Assembly (NCBI GenBank): GCA_035558335.1
Contig: DATMCM010000072.1
Location: forward strand, 1 to 12,973
Direction: 5' to 3'
Length of the DNA: 12,973 nucleotides
From: Onstottus_B sp035558335
GTDB taxonomy: Bacteria > Acidobacteriota > Blastocatellia > UBA7656
The position numbers and the translations under genes are program-made. This document shows positions 7,807 through 12,973 of the stretch, one piece after another. The notes under the pieces are model-generated. The model was not told the DNA's origin. It did not search any database and saw only the letters and a program-made list of their open reading frames with translations. Numbering within the stretch: the stretch's first letter is position 1; each line of letters starts with the position of its first letter.

Positions 7807-8758
7807 AGTACGAATACCCTTGTTTGTGATATGGATGCCCATCCGCCGCCACAAGTTTGACTCGTATCTCGCGCTTCTTTCCGGTTTTGGTCTGATCCTG
7901 CGGCGTGTAGAAGAGCACGTACTCCTGCCTCAGATCTTTCTCGACCTGGGTGAACGCGCGAAACAGTTCCGTCTTCTGGGAAGGCAAAAAAATCTGACCG
8001 CCCGTATCCTCACATAGCCTTCGCAGCTCCTTGTCGTCCGCGCTCTCAACCATGCCCGAGTCGACGCCCTTAAAGTTCTTGGTGCTGATCCCGAAGATCG
8101 TCACGTCGTAGCGCTGCGCGATATCGATCGCTTCTTTCAGAGTTCGCTCGCTTGCCGTGTCTTCTCCGTCCGACAGGACTACCACGATTCGGCGCGCGTC
8201 CGTGTCCTGGAGCGTAGCCATCTTCTCTTCGGTCACTCGGTAGACCGCGTCGTACATCCTGGTATAGCCGCCTGCTTTCACCTTCCTGATCGCATCCACC
8301 AGGCCCTTCAGATCGTCGGTGAAGTCCACGTGAAGCTTTACTTCGGAATCGAAGGTCGCAAACAACATCTTGTCCTTGCGCCGAAACGTAACGACGGTCG
8401 CGGAGAAGTCCTCAGCCGAGTCCTTCTCGAACGGCAGCTTCAACTTCACGCTGTTGCTGGTATCCATTAGCAACCCGATCCTCAAAGGCAACTGACTCGG
8501 CGAAATGAACTTCTGTATCTGCTGTCTCTTGCCGTCCTCGTAAACCTCGAAGTTGCGCTCGGTCAGGCCGGGAACGAACTTGTTCTTCTGTTTGACCGAC
8601 ACCGGCAGCCGCACCTCGAGAACGCCGATCCTTTGTGGTGGATCGTCCTTGGTCTGCTGCGGTTGCTTTGGCGCAGCAGGCTTCTGCGCGAATCCCAGCG
8701 CGCAGGTCAACACAAATACCAATAGGGCCGAAACCGCAAGCGCCGTCGAGCGTTTCAT
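7805..8758 (-). CDS. VWFA-related acidobacterial protein A (first of three)
   Basis: 317 aa from the ATG at 8758. The frame stays open upstream to 9019, but that extension would run through the promoter and hairpin region and would bury the signal peptide, so the inner ATG is right. A GGAGG lies 13 bases before it, slightly far. Signal peptide: MKRST, hydrophobic 7-22, likely cleavage LGFA before Q25, then a Pro/Gln/Lys linker. Pre-VWA module VKQKNKFVPGL and VYEDGKRQQI (72-81). VWA metal site DTSNS at 99-103 and later VLSDGEDTAS. C-terminal LFYTP and a GHPYHKQGY ending matches the family pattern. It is more diverged from B and C than they are from each other. It is the first gene after the promoter at 8832-8861 and so leads the three-gene unit. 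Confidence 0.9.
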   Translation of the reverse strand: MKRSTALAVSALLVFVLTCALGFAQKPAAPKQPQQTKDDPPQRIGVLEVRLPVSVKQKNKFVPGLTERNFEVYEDGKRQQIQKFISPSQLPLRIGLLMDTSNSVKLKLPFEKDSAEDFSATVVTFRRKDKMLFATFDSEVKLHVDFTDDLKGLVDAIRKVKAGGYTRMYDAVYRVTEEKMATLQDTDARRIVVVLSDGEDTASERTLKEAIDIAQRYDVTIFGISTKNFKGVDSGMVESADDKELRRLCEDTGGQIFLPSQKTELFRAFTQVEKDLRQEYVLFYTPQDQTKTGKKREIRVKLVAADGHPYHKQGYSY

Positions 8759-8831
8759 TTCTGTCGGGGAACCTCCGAACCTGCTGGTCTGATGCACGGG
8801 AGAAATATCAGCGATGCTTTCAACCAGAAGA

Positions 8832-8861
8832 ATTATAGGAGGCTGGCCGTTGAAGTGACAA
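8832..8861 (-). promoter_or_regulatory. sigma-70-type promoter of the VWA cluster
   Basis: Minus strand TTGTCA (8861-8856, 5 of 6 to consensus), 18-base spacer, TATAAT (8837-8832, perfect). Transcription would start near 8825, giving a leader of about 67 bases before the VWA A ATG. This is the best promoter in the window and lies between the hairpin array and the first VWA gene. Confidence 0.72.
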
Positions 8862-8962
8862 GCGAGCCGGCGCTGCCGGTTGTGGTTCAGTTTCAGACAA
8901 CAGTTGAAGAGGCACGCAGCGCGCAGCTTTCCAGCCGCGTTCACGCGGCTTCCCCCAAGCAA

Positions 8963-8987
8963 ATAGGCCAGCCGTTTACGGCTGGTT
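8963..8987 (+). repeat. hairpin repeat unit, copy 1 (ATAGGCCAG...)
   Basis: 25-base unit starting ATAGGCCAG, with the 8968-8985 palindrome inside it. It matches the reverse complement of 9118-9142 at 21 of 25 positions. Both copies therefore share flanking bases beyond the hairpin, which shows a common origin rather than chance palindromes. Confidence 0.7.
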
Positions 8988-9117
8988 CGCGCGGGGCTTG
9001 TCGGGTTGAGCCGTTTCAACGGGTCTCTCGTTCGGATTTAGCCAACGCACGTCATCGGGCTTAAGCCGGCCAGGATAAGCGCGCTGAAGCGCGCTGCCGG
9101 CGGTCGGCGCATCGCGT

Positions 9118-9142
9118 TACCAGCCCTAAAGGACTGGCCTAT
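9118..9142 (-). repeat. hairpin repeat unit, copy 2 (inverted)
   Basis: Inverted copy of the unit at 8963-8987. Of the four differences, two are a paired swap within the stem (G-C in copy 1, C-G in copy 2), and one changes a C-G pair to T-G, which is a wobble pair in RNA when this copy is read on the minus strand. The fourth is a terminal base outside the stem. Confidence 0.7.
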
Positions 9143-9237
9143 GCGGCCTCCTGGAAAGCCCGATGAATCGGGCTTGTTGCAGCACGAGGCGCCGCATTCG
9201 TCTGGCTGAAACTAAACCACTACCGCGCTGCCATACA

Positions 9238-10203
9238 TCAGAGGGCTTCGTGTGAACTCAATTGCTCCAATAGACTCGCGAGCTCCTCCGGCAGCTTCGA
9301 CGCGAAATCCAATCGCTCGCTCGTTCGGGGATGGGTGAAAGCCAATTGAGCAGAATGCAAGAAATGCCGTCCAAGCCGCGCTACCTGACGTTTGGTCTCC
9401 GAATCGCGAATCGAGTTCTCGCGTCCACCGCCGTAAGCTGAGTCGCCAACAACCGGATGACCAGCGTCAGATAAGTGAACCCGTATCTGATGGGTCCGCC
9501 CCGTTTTGATCTGGACATTCAACAATGTAAATCCGTTGAACCTCTGTGCGACTTCGAAGATCGTATGCGCGCTCCTTCCAGCTCCTCCTCGAAGCACCGC
9601 CATCCGCGTGCGGTTGCTACGACTACGTCCGATGCGAGCTTCGATCTCACCGCGTTCTTGGGCGACTCGTCCGTACACCAACGCAACGTAGCTTTTGAAT
9701 ACCTGCCGGTCGCGAAACTGGTTCGACAAGCCTTCGTGCGTCGGGTCGTTCTTGGCGACGACCAGCAAACCTGAAGTTTCCTTGTCTATTCGATGAACGA
9801 TGCCGGGTCGTATGCGGCCGGCGTTGCCTGATAACTCATTGAAATGGTGCACTAGCGCATTGGCAAGCGTGCCGGACTCGATGCCCGCTCCGGGATGCAC
9901 TACCAGTCCGGCAGGCTTGTCGACCACAATTAGGTCGTCATCTTCGTAAATCACGCTCAACGGAATGGGCTCAGGCGTGAGCTCGACGGGCGGCGGCTCC
10001 GGCAAATCTATTTCGATATGATCGCCTTTTCGCGCGCGATAGCTCGCTTTCACGACGCGATCGTTGACCAGGATGTCGCCGTCTTCTATGGCTCGTTGAA
10101 TGCGCGTTCGGCTGATCTGACTCAGATGAGAGGAAAGGAAGGAATCCAGGCGCGCGCCCGCCGCGTCATCGCCGATTGTTATTAGTACAGCCTCAACACT
10201 CAC
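9238..10203 (-). CDS. rluD: RluA/RluD-family 23S rRNA pseudouridine synthase
   Basis: 321 aa, GTG start at 10203. An N-terminal S4 RNA-binding domain (about 15-65: GARLDSFLSSHL...QRAIEDGDILVND) is followed by the RluA catalytic domain: YEDDDLIVVDKPAGLVVHPG (86-105), the active-site motif GIVHRIDKETSGLLVVAK with catalytic D140, and GRTHQIRVHL...GHPVVGDSAYG. The S4 domain, length and motifs fit RluD, which isomerises uridines in helix 69 of 23S rRNA, although RluC-type specificity cannot be excluded from sequence alone. It is downstream of lgt by 99 bases, nearly all of which is an inserted repeat element. The GTG has no clear Shine-Dalgarno and no alternative start nearby. Confidence 0.92.
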   Translation of the reverse strand: MSVEAVLITIGDDAAGARLDSFLSSHLSQISRTRIQRAIEDGDILVNDRVVKASYRARKGDHIEIDLPEPPPVELTPEPIPLSVIYEDDDLIVVDKPAGLVVHPGAGIESGTLANALVHHFNELSGNAGRIRPGIVHRIDKETSGLLVVAKNDPTHEGLSNQFRDRQVFKSYVALVYGRVAQERGEIEARIGRSRSNRTRMAVLRGGAGRSAHTIFEVAQRFNGFTLLNVQIKTGRTHQIRVHLSDAGHPVVGDSAYGGGRENSIRDSETKRQVARLGRHFLHSAQLAFTHPRTSERLDFASKLPEELASLLEQLSSHEAL

Positions 10204-10211
10204 GGAAAGCC

Positions 10212-10296
10212 TGTAGGGGCGGCCTGCGTGGCCGCCATACTCGGCACGAAGGCCAGCAACCGCGATGAGGGGCGGCGACGGAGGGCCGCCCGTACA
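10212..10296. repeat. 85-bp element with terminal inverted repeats (MITE-like)
   Basis: The ends are TGTAGGGGCGGCCT (10212-10225) and GGGCCGCCCGTACA (10283-10296), inverted copies with 13 of 14 bases agreeing. Inside are two hairpins: GGCGGCC-TGCGT-GGCCGCC (10218-10236) and GGGCGGC/GCCGCCC (10270-10276 and 10285-10291, 8-base loop). It has no coding capacity. It fills 85 of the 99 bases between lgt and rluD. Similar GTAGGGGCG...CGCCC palindromic repeats are widespread between bacterial genes. I found no target-site duplication. Confidence 0.65.
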
Positions 10297-10302
10297 AGTC
10301 TC

Positions 10303-11124
10303 CTAAGAGACGGGAGCGGCAACATCTCGACCTCGAGCGATTAGTTGCGCAGCTTTGCGGCGCCTCTCATAGAGCGTCAGGCCAAGTCCAAGCGCGAACA
10401 ACAGGACTGCGATGAATTGAGAAGTCGAAAGTCCGAGCACGCGACCGCGCTCGTCGTCGCGCCAGAACTCGATCACAAATCTCGCCACTGAATAGCTCAT
10501 CAGGTAAGCGTAAATGATCTGGCCATCAAATGAGCGCCGCTTCCGAAGCCACAACAGAAAAGCGAAGATCAGAAGGTTCGCCGCTGCCTCGAACAATTGG
10601 GTCGGCACAAGGGCGGAGTCTATCGGAACGCCGGTGAGCTCGTTTGCCTTTGCGGTGAATCGGACGCCTATCCAGGACGTCGTAGGCTTGCCCCAACAAC
10701 AACCTGCCGAAAAACATCCCAACCGGCCGATCGCGTGACCTAACGCGACACCCGGCGCGAACGCGTCCGATGTCTTTCGCCACGGGAGTTTCCAACGACG
10801 CATCAGGATCACGCTTACCAGCAGCGCGATGAGAAATCCGCCGTAGTAAACTCCCGCCGATCGCAACAGATCAAACGAAAAGATTCGGCGCCAGTCGCCG
10901 GAGAAATCGCGCCACTCGACGATGACCATCAACAGCTTCGAGCCGATCAGCGAAGAAGCGAGGATATAAAGGCCGAGATCGTAGATTCGATTTCTGGGCA
11001 AGCCGTCGCGCTCGGCGAGCCGCGCAGTCAACCAGAGCGCGGTGATGAATGAAATCGCGAGGAGGAGCCCATAAGTCGCGATTGGTATTCCGAGTCCGGG
11101 TATTCTGAAAAGCTCCGGAAACAC
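10303..11124 (-). CDS. lgt: prolipoprotein diacylglyceryl transferase
   Basis: 273 aa, GTG start at 11124 with AGGAG six bases upstream, three bases after the lspA stop. It transfers the diacylglyceryl group of phosphatidylglycerol to the lipobox cysteine of prolipoproteins at the inner membrane. About seven hydrophobic segments are seen (for example 14-33, 50-69, 92-108, 180-194, 236-252). Family signature: ATYGLLL (16-22), GHAIGRLGCFSAGCCWG (129-145, essential R134), PTQLFE (174-179) and RFVIEFWRDD (215-224). The E. coli HGG loop histidine is a tyrosine here (GVYYGGF, 91-97) and the GRIGN asparagine is a cysteine; both variants occur in non-enteric homologues as far as I know. The enzyme acts just before LspA, whose gene is adjacent. 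Confidence 0.95.
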   Translation of the reverse strand: MFPELFRIPGLGIPIATYGLLLAISFITALWLTARLAERDGLPRNRIYDLGLYILASSLIGSKLLMVIVEWRDFSGDWRRIFSFDLLRSAGVYYGGFLIALLVSVILMRRWKLPWRKTSDAFAPGVALGHAIGRLGCFSAGCCWGKPTTSWIGVRFTAKANELTGVPIDSALVPTQLFEAAANLLIFAFLLWLRKRRSFDGQIIYAYLMSYSVARFVIEFWRDDERGRVLGLSTSQFIAVLLFALGLGLTLYERRRKAAQLIARGRDVAAPVS

Positions 11125-11127
11125 TGG

Positions 11128-11682
11128 TTACTCCTGAGTTCCCTCCACGGGGGTTGGCTCAATCGGCTCCGGGGCCGGCGTCCGTTCGTGCTGAGGCGGG
11201 AGGAACAATTCGATGGCCATCAATGCCGCGCCGATCGTGATAGCCGTATCTGCTATGTTGAACACCGGCCATTCATAGTGTTTATAGTAGATGAGGATGA
11301 AGTCAATCACCCTGCCCATCCGAACGCGGTCGATCAGGTTCCCCGAAATCCCGGCCGCCAACAGCGCAAGCGACCAGAGCAGCAGGCGATTCGAACTGGC
11401 CGTTCGAGTTATGTAATACACGACGACCAGGATCGCTCCCAGCGAAACGGCTACCAGCGCCCATTTCACATTGCTGTTGTTCAGCATTCCAAAGGCAATG
11501 CCGGGGTTCTCCGTGTAGCTGAACTTGAAAAAGCCTGGTATGACCTGAACCTCGTCACCTTCGCGAAGGTTGATCGAAACCCAGTACTTTGTGAACTGAT
11601 CGATCATCAACACGACCGCGGTGACAAACAGGTACCGGATCTTGGTCGAGCCGATGTTTGCAGGAACGGCTTCAGAGCTCAT
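11128..11682 (-). CDS. lspA: lipoprotein signal peptidase (signal peptidase II)
   Basis: 184 aa from the ATG at 11682, which overlaps the ileS TGA as ATGA. A GTG at 11703 would add seven residues. The ATG was preferred for the overlap, though its GGAGG lies 12 bases upstream. The protein removes signal peptides from diacylglyceryl-modified prolipoproteins. Four hydrophobic segments; the aspartyl protease pair is present as GNLIDR (D118) and FNIADT (D145), with TENPGIAFG (57-65) and VIDF (126-129) also conserved. A Pro/Glu-rich tail follows residue 161 (PPQHERTPAPEPIEPTPVE), longer than in enteric proteins and probably cytoplasmic. It is followed three bases later by lgt, so both steps of lipoprotein maturation are expressed together. 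Confidence 0.95.
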   Translation of the reverse strand: MSSEAVPANIGSTKIRYLFVTAVVLMIDQFTKYWVSINLREGDEVQVIPGFFKFSYTENPGIAFGMLNNSNVKWALVAVSLGAILVVVYYITRTASSNRLLLWSLALLAAGISGNLIDRVRMGRVIDFILIYYKHYEWPVFNIADTAITIGAALMAIELFLPPQHERTPAPEPIEPTPVEGTQE

Positions 11683-12973
11683 GGGATTGTAATTCCTCCC
11701 CACCCTTCCTCAACCTGGCGAACGCATCGCGCGTCCAGAGTCGGATAGCGAATATCTTCGCCGACTGAAGTCGACCAGTTCCAACAACGCTCGCACTTGG
11801 CGCCTTCCGCGCGCTGGACGTCAACAATCAGATCGGCGTTCTCGCCGTTAACAAGCTCAACCTGCGAGACGATAAACAGCGAAGCCAACTGATCCGCGTA
11901 TCGATCGAGCAACTGCCTCGTTTCGCCGCTCGCTGTGACGACTACGCGCGCCTCCAACGACGCACCGATTGTTTTTTCATTGCGTTTCTCTTCCAATGCC
12001 TTTTGCACCGCCGACCTCACCTGGAGTAATCGATCCCAGGTCTCCACCAGGTCGTCATCGTCCTCGCGCGCTTGCAAGGCGGGAAACTCCGCAACGTGGA
12101 CCGAAGCTTCTCGCTTGCCGGGAAGACTCTCCCATATCTCATCAGCAGTAAAGACCAGGATCGGCGAGAGCAGGCGAGCAAGCGTGTCGACGATCTGGTA
12201 CAAAGCGCTTTGAGCGCTTCGCCTGCCCACAGACTTTGGCGCGAATGTGTACAATCTGTCCTTCAAGATGTCGATGTAGATGTTCGACAGAGTCACGGTC
12301 GCAAAGTTGTAAAGCGAATGATACACCGTCGAGTAGTCAAAGCGCGCATAAGCCTCGACCACCTTGCGGGTGACATCACGGGTCATCGCAAGCGCCCAGC
12401 GGTCGATCTCGACCATCTCGCTTTCGGTAACGCCGTCCCGCTCAGGATCAAAGTCTCCGATGTTCCCGAGCGCATAACGGGCTGTGTTGCGTAGCTTTCG
12501 ATATGCGTCGACCAGGCGCATCAGTATTTCGTTCGAGATTCGCACGTCCTCTTTGAAGTCGGACGAGGCAACCCACAATCGAAGTATCTCAGCGCCGTGC
12601 TTGCCGATGATTTCCTCGGGCGGCATCGCATTGCCCGTAGACTTGTGCATGGCTTTGCCTTCGCCGTCGACCGTCCACCCGTGGGTGATGACCGTCTTGT
12701 ACGGAGCTCGATCGTGAGCTGCAAGGCCAACCATCAGCGACGAGTTGAACCAGCCTCGATACTGATCCGGGCCTTCAAGGTAGACGTCGGCAGGCCACGG
12801 CAGATCCCGCTCCGCTTCAAGCACCGCAACCGATGACGAGCCCGAATCGAACCACACGTCCAGAATGTCGGTTTCCTTGGTGAAGCTCGAACCGTTGCAT
12901 TTCGGGCACAAAAAGCCCTCGGGCAGCAGATATTCTGCTTCGCGTGCGTACCACGCGTCGGCAGTCTCCTTTT
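11679..12973 (-). CDS. ileS: isoleucyl-tRNA synthetase, C-terminal part (5' end outside the window)
   Basis: 430 codons of the 3' part; the reading frame runs off the right end. Class I synthetase features: a CPKC pair, DILDVWFDSGSSS, a LEGPDQYRGWFNSSL stretch, GWTVDGEGKAMHKSTGN (the KMSKS loop, here AMHKS, at 12639-12653), then the anticodon-binding domain (DRLYTFAP near 12240, ARLLSPILVFTADEIW) and the C-terminal zinc-finger region KCERCWNW. The last zinc pair, usually CxxC, reads DARC (D at 11733-11735), so one cysteine ligand is replaced by Asp. It charges tRNA-Ile and edits valine, although the editing domain lies upstream of this window. It is the first visible gene of the ileS-lspA-lgt-rluD group and overlaps lspA by 4 bases. 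Confidence 0.96.
   Translation of the reverse strand, partial: KETADAWYAREAEYLLPEGFLCPKCNGSSFTKETDILDVWFDSGSSSVAVLEAERDLPWPADVYLEGPDQYRGWFNSSLMVGLAAHDRAPYKTVITHGWTVDGEGKAMHKSTGNAMPPEEIIGKHGAEILRLWVASSDFKEDVRISNEILMRLVDAYRKLRNTARYALGNIGDFDPERDGVTESEMVEIDRWALAMTRDVTRKVVEAYARFDYSTVYHSLYNFATVTLSNIYIDILKDRLYTFAPKSVGRRSAQSALYQIVDTLARLLSPILVFTADEIWESLPGKREASVHVAEFPALQAREDDDDLVETWDRLLQVRSAVQKALEEKRNEKTIGASLEARVVVTASGETRQLLDRYADQLASLFIVSQVELVNGENADLIVDVQRAEGAKCERCWNWSTSVGEDIRYPTLDARCVRQVEEGWGGITIP

Larger units (their letters stand above)
8933..9175. repeat. array of about seven short hairpins with TRAA-type loops
   Basis: The gap between VWA A and rluD (8759-9237, 479 bases) contains no gene but a run of palindromes with 8-9 base arms and 2-base centres. 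Positions: 8933-8950 AGCCGCGTTCACGCGGCT (perfect); 8968-8985 CCAGCCGTTTACGGCTGG (perfect); 9008-9025 (7 of 8 pairs, TTCA centre); 9029-9047 (decayed, TTTA centre); 9058-9067 GGCTTAAGCC; 9078-9095 AGCGCGCTGAAGCGCGCT (perfect); 9120-9137 (7 of 8, TAAA centre); 9156-9175 AAGCCCGATGAATCGGGCTT (perfect, 9-base arms). Stems differ, but the central four bases are always TGAA, TAAA, TTAA or the complements TTCA, TTTA. The first group reads as TRAA on the minus strand, the last three on the plus strand. On the minus strand the last hairpin is followed by TTT, so it may also weakly terminate rluD transcription. Confidence 0.75.

Noticed and set aside
8759..9019. N-terminal extension of VWA gene A to 9019
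   Set aside because: It would place 87 non-conserved residues ahead of an obvious signal peptide and run through the promoter and hairpins.
8933..9175. CRISPR array
   Set aside because: Repeats are not identical, there are no equal-length unique spacers, and units are palindromes in both orientations; no cas gene is present.

Overview
The window looks like chromosomal DNA from a member of the Acidobacteriota, possibly Blastocatellia or a related class. The main reason is a tandem set of three exported von Willebrand factor A proteins of the type known as acidobacterial VWFA-related proteins. A GC-rich composition, a secreted DUF1080 protein, and an ileS-lspA-lgt-rluD cluster fit this. The phylum call is inference from gene content. 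I saw no phage genes, integrase, transposase, CRISPR array, tRNA or rRNA.

Layout. Positions 30-3642 are on the minus strand: an anchored or secreted M20 metallopeptidase, a 521-base gap, serS (seryl-tRNA synthetase), and a small two-helix membrane protein. Positions 3774-5513 are on the plus strand: a laccase-domain pgeF homologue and a secreted DUF1080 (sugar hydrolase-like) protein. This pair converges on the VWA cluster at 5568-8758 (minus). That cluster has a strong sigma-70-type promoter (TTGTCA-N18-TATAAT) and holds three paralogous VWA proteins, the last two joined by an ATGA overlap. Positions 9238-12973 (minus) hold ileS (5' end outside the window), lspA, lgt and rluD. The first three are tightly packed (ATGA overlap, then a 3-base gap) and form a translation and lipoprotein-maturation operon.

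The coding genes are ordinary. The unusual material lies between them. (1) The gap between rluD and the VWA promoter holds about seven short hairpins (8933-9175). Their stems differ, but all have loops of the TGAA/TAAA type or its complement. Two copies lie in opposite orientation and differ by a compensated base pair plus a potential G-U pair, which hints that the folded form is maintained. (2) Between VWA genes A and B lie two arrays of five 7-base units (consensus GGTTYAG) in opposite orientation, 37 bases apart. (3) An 85-bp element with 14-bp terminal inverted repeats (13 matching) and two internal hairpins fills almost the whole lgt-rluD gap and abuts a GTG start that lacks a clear Shine-Dalgarno. 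These look like small non-autonomous repeats. Genome-wide copy counts, which I could not make, would settle that.
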